Shown: positions 7,307 through 14,548 of the stretch, in pieces
Layout: each line of letters starts with the position of its first letter
How positions within the stretch are numbered: position 1 is the stretch's first letter
Source: an uncultured Erysipelotrichaceae bacterium
Lineage (GTDB): Bacteria > Bacillota_I > Bacilli_A > Erysipelotrichales > Coprobacillaceae
NCBI GenBank assembly: GCA_910588075.1
Contig: CAJUOS010000027.1
Span: forward strand, 1 to 30,559
DNA: 30,559 nt
Direction: 5' to 3'
The notes under the pieces: generated by a model
Told to the model about the DNA's origin: nothing
Database searches by the model: none
Seen by the model: only the letters and a program-made list of their open reading frames with translations
Translations under genes and position numbers: made by a program

Positions 7307-7335
7307 ATAGGGCACAAAAATGTGTCCTATTTTTA
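7307..7335 (+). terminator. intrinsic terminator between secG and rnr
   Basis: ATAGGGCACA (7307-7316) / TGTGTCCTAT (7321-7330), one G-U pair, loop AAAA, then T5. The rnr gene may depend on read-through because no obvious new promoter lies in the 31 bp that follow. Confidence 0.8.
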
Positions 7336-7366
7336 ATTTTGGATATACTAAGAAGGAGGTGGTTTT

Positions 7367-9577
7367 ATGAAAGAAAATATTATAAAGCTTTTAGAAGATC
7401 AAACATTTACTTATAGAAAAATAGATGAATTAGCACAATATTTTGAAATGACAAGTACAGAAGATTATATTCAATTTATTAAATTTATGAATCAACTAGA
7501 AAATGATGGTCTAATTATTCGTAACAAAATGAATGAATATTATTTAATTAATCAATTACAATTTTATAGTGGAATTATTGAAATGAACAAAAGAGGTTTT
7601 GCTTTTGTTAAAGTGGATGAAGATAGAGAATTTTATATTCATGAAACAAATTTGAAAGATGCTTATGACAAAGACACTGTTTTATTAGAGAAAATTCCCT
7701 CTCGTGGTGCAAGAGAGGAAGGAAGAGTTGTTCGTGTTTTAAAACGAGGACAACTTCGTTATGTAGGTGAAGTTAAAAAAGGAAAAAGGGATTATTATAT
7801 ACAAGTTGATGATTCTAAATTCTCAAAACCTATTTTTGTAGATCATGCGCATATGCATGGAGCCGTTTTAGGACATAAGGTTGTTGTTGAAATAAAAACT
7901 TTTAAACCACAAATTAAAGGAAATATTGTGAAAGTTATAGGTCATAGAAATGATCCAGGTGTTGATATTTTATCTATTGTTCATGCTCATGATGTTGATA
8001 TTGAATTTCCTAAAGAGGTTTATGAACAAATTGAAAAGATTCCAGATGAAATAGATTTTCAAGATATTTCTAATAGAGTTGATTTAAGAAATGAAGTTAT
8101 AGTAACAATAGATGGTGATGATGCTAAGGATTTAGATGATGCTATTTCTTTAAAAAGATTGAATAATGGAAACTATCAATTAGGAGTCCATATTGCTGAT
8201 GTTTCTTATTATGTAAAAGAAGGTTCACCTTTAGATAAGGAGGCTATTAAAAGAGGAACTTCTATTTATTTGGTTGATAGAGTTATTCCAATGTTACCTC
8301 ATAAATTATCTAATGGAATTTGTTCTTTAAATCCTCAAGTTGATAGATATACAATAAGTTGTATAATGGAGATTGATAGTCAAGGAAATGTTGTAAATCA
8401 TGATATAATTCCATCTGTTATACATTCTTCTTATCGTATGACATATCAAAATGTAAATAAGATATTAGATGGTGATAAAAATGTTCAAGCTGAATATCAA
8501 GATGTTGTTGATTTGTTCTTTTTGATGCAAGAACTAGCAACTTTATTGAGAAGAAAGCGTGATAAAAAAGGAGCAATTGACTTTGATGTCAATGAGGCAA
8601 AAGTCATTGTTGATAAAAGTGGAAAGACTGAAGAGGTTATTTTACGTACAAGAGGAAAATCAGACAAAATTATAGAAGAATTTATGCTATGTGCTAATGA
8701 AACTGTTGCAGAACATTTTAAATGGTTAGAATTACCATTTATCTATCGTATTCATGAACATCCAAAACTTAAGAAATTACAACAATTTGTTTCGATAGTG
8801 AAGCCATTAGGATATACAGTTAAAGGGTCTTTAGAAAATATATATCCAAATGAATTAAGTTCGATTATTGAAGCTTCAAAAGATACTGAAGAACATACAA
8901 TTATAGCAACACTTTTATTACGTTGTATGCAAAAGGCAAGATATGATGAACAATGTTTAGGTCATTTTGGTTTGGCAGATGAATACTATACACATTTTAC
9001 TTCACCAATTCGACGTTATCCAGATTTATTGGTTCATAGATTAATTAGAACTTATCTTTTTGAACAAAAGATGGATAGTATTTCTCATTATCAAGAAGTT
9101 ATTCCTTATCTAGCAGAGCAATCTTCAAATAGAGAAAGAGAAGCTATTGATATTGAAAGAGAAGTGACAGATATGAAGATGGCTGAATTTATGTCTTATC
9201 ATATTGGTGAAGAGTTTGAAGGGATGATTTCATCTGTTACACAATTTGGATTTTTTGTTGAATTAGAGAATACAATTGATGGTTTGGTTCATATGAATGA
9301 ATTGAAAGATGATTACTATCATTATGATGAAAAGAATTTAATGTTAGTTGGAGAAATGACAGGAAAAACATATAAATTATCAGATAAAGTGAAAGTAAGA
9401 GTTATTTCTTGTGATAAAAAGGAAGGAACAATTGATTTTGAATTGGTTGGACAAAAAACAAGAATAAAAAAGAGAAAAACAATTCATATAAATGACAAAA
9501 AATTAAAGACAAATGGAAAGAAAAAAGGTAAAATAAATAAGTCAAGAAGACAAAGAAAGTTTATTAGAAAAAGATAG
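7367..9577 (+). CDS. rnr: ribonuclease R
   Basis: 736 aa, normal length. Domain order: N-terminal winged HTH (~1-60), cold-shock/OB domains (~65-225, with 'GFAFVKVDEDREFYIHETNL'-type strands), RNB catalytic domain (~240-570) carrying the Asp cluster 'DGDDAKDLDDAISL' near 247-261, S1 domain (~614-695, 'EGMISSVTQFGFFVEL') and a Lys/Arg-rich tail. The enzyme is a 3'-5' exoribonuclease that degrades structured RNA and works with tmRNA-SmpB in clearing stalled messages, whose genes follow immediately. AAGGAGGT lies 7 nt before the ATG. No unusual substitution was noticed in the Asp cluster. Confidence 0.97.
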   Translation: MKENIIKLLEDQTFTYRKIDELAQYFEMTSTEDYIQFIKFMNQLENDGLIIRNKMNEYYLINQLQFYSGIIEMNKRGFAFVKVDEDREFYIHETNLKDAYDKDTVLLEKIPSRGAREEGRVVRVLKRGQLRYVGEVKKGKRDYYIQVDDSKFSKPIFVDHAHMHGAVLGHKVVVEIKTFKPQIKGNIVKVIGHRNDPGVDILSIVHAHDVDIEFPKEVYEQIEKIPDEIDFQDISNRVDLRNEVIVTIDGDDAKDLDDAISLKRLNNGNYQLGVHIADVSYYVKEGSPLDKEAIKRGTSIYLVDRVIPMLPHKLSNGICSLNPQVDRYTISCIMEIDSQGNVVNHDIIPSVIHSSYRMTYQNVNKILDGDKNVQAEYQDVVDLFFLMQELATLLRRKRDKKGAIDFDVNEAKVIVDKSGKTEEVILRTRGKSDKIIEEFMLCANETVAEHFKWLELPFIYRIHEHPKLKKLQQFVSIVKPLGYTVKGSLENIYPNELSSIIEASKDTEEHTIIATLLLRCMQKARYDEQCLGHFGLADEYYTHFTSPIRRYPDLLVHRLIRTYLFEQKMDSISHYQEVIPYLAEQSSNREREAIDIEREVTDMKMAEFMSYHIGEEFEGMISSVTQFGFFVELENTIDGLVHMNELKDDYYHYDEKNLMLVGEMTGKTYKLSDKVKVRVISCDKKEGTIDFELVGQKTRIKKRKTIHINDKKLKTNGKKKGKINKSRRQRKFIRKR

Positions 9578-9588
9578 GGGTGATATGT

Positions 9589-10035
9589 ATGAAAATTATT
9601 TCTCAAAATAAAAAGGCTTTTCATGATTATTTTATATTAGAAACATATGAAGCTGGTATTGAGTTAAAAGGAACAGAAATTAAATCTGTGCGAAAAGGTA
9701 GTACAAATTTAAAAGATGCTTTTATTCGTATTAAAAATGATGAAGCCTATATAGAGAACATGCATATTGCTCCTTATGAACAAGGAAATCGCTTTAATCA
9801 TGAACCACTTCGTACAAGAAAACTTCTTTTACATAAAAAACAAATTAAGAAATTACAAAAAGAAGTAAAGGAAAATGGTTTAACGATAGTTCCAACTAAG
9901 TTATATTTTAATACATCTAAATTGAAAGTAGAAATTGCTTTAGCTCGAGGTAAAAAACTATATGATAAACGTCAGGATCTAAAGGCTAAAGATGCAAAAA
10001 GAGATGTAGAAAGAGCATTGAAAAATGCTTATTAA
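9589..10035 (+). CDS. smpB: SmpB, SsrA-binding protein
   Basis: 148 aa, typical length. Hallmarks: 'NKKAFHDYFILETYEAGIEL', 'GTEIKSVRKG', 'YIENMHIAPYEQGN', 'RKLLLHKKQI' and a basic C-terminal helix ending in 'KRDVERALKN'. SmpB binds the tRNA-like part of tmRNA and brings it to stalled ribosomes. ATG 9589 is preferred over an in-frame GTG at 9580 because GGGGTGA lies just upstream and the protein then starts with the usual 'MKIISQNKKA'. It begins 11 bp after rnr and its stop lies one base before ssrA. Confidence 0.96.
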   Translation: MKIISQNKKAFHDYFILETYEAGIELKGTEIKSVRKGSTNLKDAFIRIKNDEAYIENMHIAPYEQGNRFNHEPLRTRKLLLHKKQIKKLQKEVKENGLTIVPTKLYFNTSKLKVEIALARGKKLYDKRQDLKAKDAKRDVERALKNAY

Positions 10036-10036
10036 T

Positions 10037-10390
10037 GGGGGCGTCTTGGATTCGACAGGGGTCAGTTTGAATAGAATGGCAGCCGTTGGCATACGTTAAA
10101 TGCAACAAAAAATATCTGGAAACAGACAACAATTATCTTTCGCTTGCTAGTCGACGTTAGACTTTAGCGAATATCAGCCTTTGAGATACCTATGCTTAAA
10201 GAACTGGTAACATACTTTATAGGTTAAGGGTATATAGAGTCTGGATGTATATCTCGAAAATTAACAGAATCGCTAAGTGAAAGACTGCTTGTGGATCGTA
10301 GCTTAGTTAAATTTATTCGACAAGATAAGCTGTAGAAGTTCTATATGGGACGGCTTTTGGACGCGGGTTCGATTCCCGCCGCCTCCACCA
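10037..10390 (+). ncRNA. ssrA: transfer-messenger RNA (tmRNA)
   Basis: About 354 nt. The 5' end 'GGGGGCGTCTTGGATTCGAC' and 3' end 'GGTTCGATTCCCGCCGCC' + TCCACCA form the tRNA-like domain, with acceptor pairing GGGGGCG/CGCCTCC (one G-U) and an encoded CCA. By alignment with E. coli and B. subtilis resume sites (AAAAAATA, three bases, then resume codon) translation should restart at GGA 10118 and stop at TAG 10148, giving the tag GNRQQLSFAC. The frame assignment is by analogy; the Cys end in place of the usual Ala-Ala is unusual. Directly follows smpB and has a strong terminator behind it. Confidence 0.96.
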
Positions 10391-10400
10391 AGAAAATTCA

Positions 10401-10433
10401 AGACATTCTAAAAATTTTTAGAATGTCTTTTTT
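10401..10433 (+). terminator. intrinsic terminator of ssrA
   Basis: Near-perfect inverted repeat AGACATTCTA (10401-10410) / TAGAATGTCT (10419-10428) extended by an A/T core, followed by T6. Confidence 0.9.
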
Positions 10434-10456
10434 AATAAAGAAAGGATGTGTTTTTC

Positions 10457-10603
10457 ATGAATTATATTTTAAAACAGTTTGATAATGATTTATTGTATTT
10501 TTCTATGGAAAATACAAATGATGGTTTAGATGTAAAAATATGTATGAGTGAACAGGAAATTAAAATAGAACAATTATTTCATATATATAATAAAAATTTT
10601 TGA
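10457..10603 (+). CDS. small hypothetical protein, 48 aa, possibly a gene remnant
   Basis: ATG 10457 follows AAAGGA with 10-nt spacing and the frame 'MNYILKQFDNDLLYFSMEN' runs to TGA 10601. The opening weakly recalls the N-terminus of Firmicute HipA-like proteins, which then continue for hundreds of residues, so this could be the stump of a lost gene. No domain is recognised and no downstream continuation was found. It sits alone between the ssrA terminator and an acetyltransferase gene. Confidence 0.45.
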   Translation: MNYILKQFDNDLLYFSMENTNDGLDVKICMSEQEIKIEQLFHIYNKNF

Positions 10604-10711
10604 TAATGTGGATAAAAGATTTAAAATAGAGTAAATTTGAGAAAGATTATCTTAAATAGATTTAGTTAAATTATTATTAGAATAAATTAAAATTGGAGGA
10701 AATACTATAAT

Positions 10712-11116
10712 ATGATTCGCTATGCTACTGAAAATGATTTTGAATTATTAAATAAATATGATAAACATATTTGTGAAACTGAATTAAGAGAATGTATAAA
10801 AGCAAAAAGAATTTTAATTATGTTTAATGGTGAAAGCTTTATTGGATGGTTACGCTTTAATTTGTTTTGGGATAATATTCCTTTTATGAATATGTTGTAT
10901 TTTTTAGAAGATTATAGAGAAAAAGGTTATGGAAGTCAGCTAGCGAGTTTTTGGGAACAAGAAATGAAAAAAAGCAAATATAATATAGTCTTAACTTCTA
11001 CAAAATCCAATGAGCAGGCACAATTTTTTTATCGAAGAATTGGATATGTAGATTGTGGTTCTTTACTATTACCTAACGAGCCTTTAGAAATTATTTTGTT
11101 AAAAAATATAGTATAG
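10712..11116 (+). CDS. GNAT family N-acetyltransferase
   Basis: 134 aa with the GNAT fold: 'MIRYATENDFELLNKYD' opening, beta-4 'NMLYFLEDYREKGYGSQL' with the acetyl-CoA motif R-x-K-G-Y-G-S (~70-77), and the motif-B segment 'NEQAQFFYRRIGYVDCG' (~102-118). It should transfer an acetyl group from acetyl-CoA to a small amine or protein; the substrate is unknown. TTGGAGG precedes the ATG. An HxlR regulator starts 28 bp downstream on the same strand, so the two may be co-transcribed. Confidence 0.9.
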   Translation: MIRYATENDFELLNKYDKHICETELRECIKAKRILIMFNGESFIGWLRFNLFWDNIPFMNMLYFLEDYREKGYGSQLASFWEQEMKKSKYNIVLTSTKSNEQAQFFYRRIGYVDCGSLLLPNEPLEIILLKNIV

Positions 11117-11144
11117 CTATAGATGAGATATGAGGAGGAAAAAT

Positions 11145-11468
11145 ATGATTAAGAAACAAGATTTACCAGAGTGTCCTGTAGCAACAACTGTAAATTTAGT
11201 TGGAGGTAAATGGAAATTATTAATATTAAGAAATCTTTTAAATCGACCTTATAGATTTAATGAACTTCAAAAATCATTAAAGGGTATTAGTCATAAGGTA
11301 TTAGCTGAAAGCCTATGTTCTATGATTGATGATGGGATTATAATTAGAGTTGATTATAATGAAAATCCTCCACATATAGAATATGTTTTATCTCAATTAG
11401 GAGAAGCAATGAGACCTATTATAAACGCTATGGAAGAATGGGGAAACTTCTATAAAAATAATATATAA
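11145..11468 (+). CDS. HxlR family winged-helix transcriptional regulator
   Basis: 107 aa with the full HxlR domain: 'CPVATTVNLVGGKWKLLIL', 'LLNRPYRFNELQKSLKGIS', 'ESLCSMIDDGIIIRVDYN' and 'YVLSQLGEAMRPII'. Cys10 just before the first helix matches the redox-sensing Cys found in members such as HypR and YodB, so an oxidant or electrophile response is possible (inference). The ATG at 11145 is chosen because AGGAGG lies 7 nt upstream; an in-frame ATG at 11130 overlaps that RBS. It may act on the promoter at 11477-11506 between it and the next gene. Confidence 0.92.
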   Translation: MIKKQDLPECPVATTVNLVGGKWKLLILRNLLNRPYRFNELQKSLKGISHKVLAESLCSMIDDGIIIRVDYNENPPHIEYVLSQLGEAMRPIINAMEEWGNFYKNNI

Positions 11469-11476
11469 ATGAGCAG

Positions 11477-11506
11477 TTACAAAAAGGTGCGTACTTTTTT
11501 TATAAT
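11477..11506 (+). promoter_or_regulatory. promoter with palindrome-like operator downstream of the HxlR gene
   Basis: TTACAA (11477-11482), 18-bp spacer, TATAAT (11501-11506). The spacer holds an imperfect inverted repeat centred on GGTGCGTAC flanked by AAAAA and TTTTTT, a suitable position for a repressor such as the neighbouring HxlR protein. Confidence 0.55.
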
Positions 11507-11552
11507 TATTTTTAAGTTACTATTGGATAGAAAATATAGGAGGAAAAATAAA

Positions 11553-12152
11553 ATGAAAGTAATTGAATTAATAGAAACAAATCTTACAAAAAGCAATACT
11601 TCATTAGAAATTATAAAAGATATGGCAAGAATATCAAAAATAAATAAATTGGAAGAAGATGATACAAATACTTTTGTTAGTGTTAATGATTTAGAATTTC
11701 ATAATGGAGTTATTGAAGTTGATGTATGTGGAAAATTAAGAAATGATGCTCCAATCCATGCTCGTGGATTTATAGGTTTAGTGTTTCGTGTCAATGATAT
11801 GAATAATGAATTTGAAGCTTTTTATATTAGACCAACAAATGGTAGAGATTGTAATGATCCTATTCAAAAAAAACATGCTTGTCAGTATTTTTCTTATCCT
11901 GGTTATACCTATTCTTACTTTAGAGAATATGGGATTAATGATTATGAATCAGAATTAAATAGTATTGCTTTAGATAAATGGAGCCATATTAAGGTAATAG
12001 TCAAAGACGAAACAGCAATTTTCTATGTTGATAATAGATTGGCTTTAAAGGTTGATAAACTTAAACATGGAGATTCAAAAGGTAAGATTGGATTATATGT
12101 TGATATTGGTACAGATGGTTGGTTTAAAAATTTAAAAGTAGAATTACAGTAA
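11553..12152 (+). CDS. hypothetical protein with concanavalin A-like lectin/glucanase (DUF1080/LamG-type) fold
   Basis: 199 aa. No signal peptide. The middle and end look like a jelly-roll module: 'NGVIEVDVCGKL', 'ARGFIGLVFRVND', 'FEAFYIRPTNGR', 'WSHIKVIVKDETAIFYVDN', and 'GKIGLYVDIGTDGWFKNLKVE', the usual strand series of 3-keto-glucoside hydrolase/LamG-like domains. No catalytic residues can be assigned. ATG 11553 follows AGGAGG with suitable spacing; an upstream in-frame ATG at 11469 would add a Lys/Phe-rich leader overlapping the promoter and is rejected. Lying downstream of an HxlR gene with its own promoter, it may be that regulator's target. Confidence 0.75.
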   Translation: MKVIELIETNLTKSNTSLEIIKDMARISKINKLEEDDTNTFVSVNDLEFHNGVIEVDVCGKLRNDAPIHARGFIGLVFRVNDMNNEFEAFYIRPTNGRDCNDPIQKKHACQYFSYPGYTYSYFREYGINDYESELNSIALDKWSHIKVIVKDETAIFYVDNRLALKVDKLKHGDSKGKIGLYVDIGTDGWFKNLKVELQ

Positions 12153-12182
12153 ATGATAAATGAGATTTGAGGGGTAGTCAAT

Positions 12183-12584
12183 ATGTGGATGTGTCCAAAA
12201 TGTGGGAGAGAATTTCAAAGAAGAAATCAGAGTCATTATTGTGGAATAGCGCCTCAAGATGTCACTGAATATATAGTGTTACAAGAAATAAAATGTCGTT
12301 CCCATTTAACAAAAATAAGAAACGTAATATTGAATAATATACCAAATGTAAAAGAACGTATAGCTTGGAGTATGCCAATGTATGAAAAAACAAAACAATC
12401 AGTATCTTTTAGTGCATGTAAAAATCATGTGAGTTTATATGTAGATACTAAAATTCTTAATAACTTTAAGTTACAATTAAGCGACTTTGTAGTCAAAAAA
12501 AATGCTATTTATTTTCCCTATAATAAAGAATTACCTATAAAATTAATAGAAGATATTATAAAACAATGTTTTGAAGATAAATAA
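12183..12584 (+). CDS. DUF1801 (YdhG-like) protein with N-terminal zinc ribbon
   Basis: 133 aa. Residues 3-20 'MCPKCGREFQRRNQSHYCG' contain a C-x2-C...H-x-C set that should bind Zn. Residues ~35-130 match DUF1801: 'RNVILNNIPNVKERIAWSMPMYE' and 'SLYVDTKILNNFK'. Proteins of this fold (related to frataxin-like iron proteins in Bacillus) have an unclear role. It starts 30 bp after the ConA-like gene, with GAGGGG-type RBS, so the pair probably forms one transcript. Confidence 0.85.
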   Translation: MWMCPKCGREFQRRNQSHYCGIAPQDVTEYIVLQEIKCRSHLTKIRNVILNNIPNVKERIAWSMPMYEKTKQSVSFSACKNHVSLYVDTKILNNFKLQLSDFVVKKNAIYFPYNKELPIKLIEDIIKQCFEDK

Positions 12585-12622
12585 TAAATTCAAGTTTATC
12601 TAAAAGAAATATAGAAACAAAA

Positions 12623-12853
12623 CTATTAATCATCTTACATAAAAATATTATATTTCTAGGACAGCTTTGTATAAAATTTAAAAATAAAAGCACAATCATC
12701 ACAACAAATATCAATTTTAATAATTGGGATGAAGTATTTATGGATCCAGTGATAGCGAATGCGATATTAGATAGAGTATTACATCATGCACATGTGATCC
12801 ATATAACTGGGAAATCATATAGACTTAAAGATTATTATGAAGATTCTGACTAA
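12623..12853 (+). pseudogene. C-terminal remnant of istB, IS21-family transposase helper ATPase
   Basis: The frame ending at TAA 12851 reads 'NKSTIITTNINFNNWDEVF', 'MDPVIANAILDRVLHHAHV' and 'IHITGKSYRLKDYY', the characteristic end of IstB (sensor II region and tail). The upstream part ('LHKN', 'LGQLCIKF') is degenerate and the ATPase Walker motifs are absent. No start codon context is seen. IstB is the AAA+ helper of IstA; neither an intact istB nor istA is in the window, so this is a dead fragment. Confidence 0.85.
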
Positions 12854-12861
12854 TTATAAAA

Positions 12862-12898
12862 TTGTACATTCTTAAGTGAGCAAATTTGTACATTTTTA
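12862..12898. repeat. direct repeat next to the istB remnant, possible IS21-type element end
   Basis: TTGTACATTCTTA (12862-12874) and TTGTACATTTTTA (12886-12898), 24 bp apart, one mismatch. IS21-family elements carry multiple short repeats near their ends just outside istB, which matches the position. Confidence 0.5.
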
Positions 12899-13002
12899 GA
12901 TTGACATTTATAATTTGGGGGAAAATCCTTACTTATGCAATGCTACTTCTCACTATGAAACAAGAAGTAGAATTCTTACTTAACAGAATATGTATCTCCT
13001 AT

Positions 13003-13035
13003 AACCATAGAGGCACAGAGCCTTTGTGGTTTTTC
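13003..13035 (+). terminator. terminator-like hairpin in the mobile-element remnant
   Basis: AACCA-TAG-AGGC (13003-13014), loop ACAGA, GCCT-TTG-TGGTT (13020-13031), then T-rich sequence. Similar AACCATAGAGGC hairpins occur in conjugative elements as far as I recall. Confidence 0.55.
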
Positions 13036-13165
13036 TTTTGTCACTTTTTATCAGAATATGCCATAGGGCTGTATTTGATATTCGTTGTCACTATCTCCCT
13101 CCCCATGCAGGGCTGCCAGCTTGAAGTAGTGTGGAACAGTATACAAATTTCTACAAGGAGAAAGA

Positions 13166-13342
13166 GTGGGACGTTATCTGAAAAAAACGGATACAAACCA
13201 CAGCCTGCTTTCACTGGATGGATTTACAGACAGTGAGGGAAATGTGATTGATTTCGTTGTGGATGAAGTGGTGGACGTTGCGGAGATCGTTGTCCATGCG
13301 GTGATGATGGTGGATGGGCTGAAAGCCATCCTGCCTTTATAA
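13166..13342 (+). CDS. short ORF of foreign composition, 58 aa, probably mobile-element derived
   Basis: GTG 13166 lies 5 nt after AAGGAG and opens a frame to TAA 13340. The protein begins 'VGRYLKKTDTNHSLLSLDG', then 'FTDSEGNVIDFVVDEVVDV' and a hydrophobic 'VVHAVMMVDGLKAILPL' end. G+C is much higher than in the neighbours, indicating transfer. I do not recognise the family; it may be an intact small accessory gene or the tail of a larger lost one. Confidence 0.45.
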   Translation: MGRYLKKTDTNHSLLSLDGFTDSEGNVIDFVVDEVVDVAEIVVHAVMMVDGLKAILPL

Positions 13343-13407
13343 CATTGAGGAGTGATTATCTTTTACATAAATTCAATGTAGTATTTAACATTTCAACGGA
13401 GCGTTTC

Positions 13408-13435
13408 TTGAATATGGTGTTTTTTGTGATATTAT
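13408..13435 (+). promoter_or_regulatory. promoter of the XRE regulator
   Basis: TTGAAT (13408-13413), 16-bp spacer, TATTAT (13430-13435), 28 bp before the start codon. Confidence 0.6.
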
Positions 13436-13463
13436 AAAAGCAAGTAGAAAGAAGGTGAAAATA

Positions 13464-13904
13464 TTGAACGCTCAAAAAACAGGTGGTTTAATTGCTGCTA
13501 TCAGGAAAGAACAAAATCGTACTCAGCAGGACTTGGCAAATGAATTAGGTGTATCAAATGCAGCTATTTCAAAATGGGAACGGGGTATCGGCTTTCCAGA
13601 TGTATCCCTTGTTGAGCCATTAGCCATATCCTTGGGAATTACAATAGCAGAATTATTTAAGGGTGAAAGGATAGATGATAGCATTGATAACGAATATGAA
13701 AGTTTATTAGCAGATGTTGTAAAAGTATCAGTTAATGAAATAAGCAAAAAGAAAAAAATAACAAATTGGATTATTGCTATTACTGTTGCTGTTCTTTATT
13801 TGCTGATTTCTGTAATATCACACAGGTGGGAAATAACTTGGATAATTTGGATTGTATATTGTTTTTATAGGATTTTTACTGAATACATTTATAAAAAATA
13901 TTAG
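13464..13904 (+). CDS. XRE family HTH regulator with two C-terminal membrane segments
   Basis: 146 aa from TTG 13464. Residues ~8-62 are a Cro/C1-type HTH ('IRKEQNRTQQDLANELGVS', 'NAAISKWERGIGFPDVSL'), followed by 'EPLAISLGITIAELFKGE'. After a helical linker two hydrophobic stretches (~98-114 and ~122-140) predict membrane anchoring. The TTG start is preferred since GAAGGTG is 6-7 nt upstream; an in-frame GTG at 13455 sits inside that RBS. Such membrane-linked XRE proteins are common in Firmicutes and often sense envelope or stress states, but no target is seen here. It lies inside the mobile-element remnant region and may have arrived with it. Confidence 0.85.
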   Translation: MNAQKTGGLIAAIRKEQNRTQQDLANELGVSNAAISKWERGIGFPDVSLVEPLAISLGITIAELFKGERIDDSIDNEYESLLADVVKVSVNEISKKKKITNWIIAITVAVLYLLISVISHRWEITWIIWIVYCFYRIFTEYIYKKY

Positions 13905-13937
13905 TATTCCACAGATATACCAGGATAATATAGATGC

Positions 13938-13988
13938 AGAGCTAATGAACAAGTGAGTATGTTATCTCACAGTTTGTTGGCTCTATTC
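13938..13988 (+). terminator. large hairpin, probable terminator after the XRE gene
   Basis: AGAGC (13938-13942) pairs with GCTCT (13980-13984); GAACAA with TTTGTT and GTGAG with CTCAC inside; loop TATGTTAT; followed by ATTCTTTT. Confidence 0.65.
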
Positions 13989-14343
13989 TTTTATAGAACA
14001 GGGGTAGAAGAAGTCTACTGAATAAAAAACGATGTTTGGTGGACGACTTTGCTATATCTTAATTTTCCTCTGACTTCGTTTTGGAGTTTGGATAGATTTT
14101 TAATGTGTGGGGCTGATACGAAGTGGAAACTATCCACATACTGCCAGACAGGAGCGAGGATAACCAGTTAAAAAAATCCTCATTCTTGTATGGGGAACTA
14201 TACACCAAAAAGAGACTGGTATATACGATAGATTTATAAGATTATGGATTTCTATTTATATAACAGAAGGAATAGAAGGTCTTAAAAATAAAATTGAATA
14301 TAACAAAACTCAATTCAAAGAATTATTTTATAAAAATATATTT

Positions 14344-14367
14344 AGTGGCTATATAAGCCACTTTTTT
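14344..14367 (+). terminator. intrinsic terminator upstream of the adhesin promoter
   Basis: AGTGGCT (14344-14350), loop ATATA, AGCCACT (14356-14362), then TTTTTT. Perfect 7-bp stem; insulates the adhesin gene from upstream transcription. Confidence 0.85.
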
Positions 14368-14448
14368 CAATATATGAAAAATTTAAAGTCAAAAATAATG
14401 TTATAAATGAAAAGGGTATTATTTTAAAATTTAGAAATAGTGATAATC

Positions 14449-14477
14449 TTGTAACAACACTTTTGGTGTGATATATT
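14449..14477 (+). promoter_or_regulatory. promoter of the large surface protein gene
   Basis: TTGTAA (14449-14454), 17-bp spacer, TATATT (14472-14477). The spacer contains the dyad ACAC-TTTTG-GTGT, a possible operator. The 5' leader is about 65 nt. Confidence 0.65.
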
Positions 14478-14548
14478 TATATATGAGTATACAAATGTAC
14501 AAAAGTATAATTATAAAATATTACATAACAGAGAGAGGAGACTACTGT

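Larger units (their letters stand above)
12585..13454. other. decayed mobile-element region between the DUF1801 gene and the XRE regulator
   Basis: About 870 bp without an intact recognisable gene. It holds an istB remnant, a directly repeated IS-end-like motif, a terminator-like hairpin, a patch (about 13100-13340) visibly richer in G+C than the rest of the window, and one short ORF with an RBS. A longer open frame at 12886-13236 is not supported by an RBS or by protein-like composition. Confidence 0.7.
13905..14467. other. 563-bp region without a recognised gene, degenerate sequence of likely mobile-element origin
   Basis: Contains two hairpins (13938-13984 and 14344-14367). Between them, frames on both strands are partly open: a 50-codon minus-strand frame ending near 14011 and a plus frame from about 14190 to 14405. 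None has an RBS with a start codon or a motif I recognise. The promoter of the adhesin gene begins at 14449. Confidence 0.6.

Noticed and set aside
12902..12907. TTGACA after the IS-end-like repeats as an outward promoter
   Set aside because: No acceptable -10 at 16-18 bp and no clear gene downstream.
12886..13236. 116-codon plus-strand open frame across the mobile remnant
   Set aside because: No RBS at its start, odd residue mix, crosses a hairpin and a composition boundary; the 13166 ORF in another frame has a better start.
14011..14165. 50-codon minus-strand open frame in the degenerate region
   Set aside because: No start codon with RBS and no recognised motif; kept only as part of the region description.
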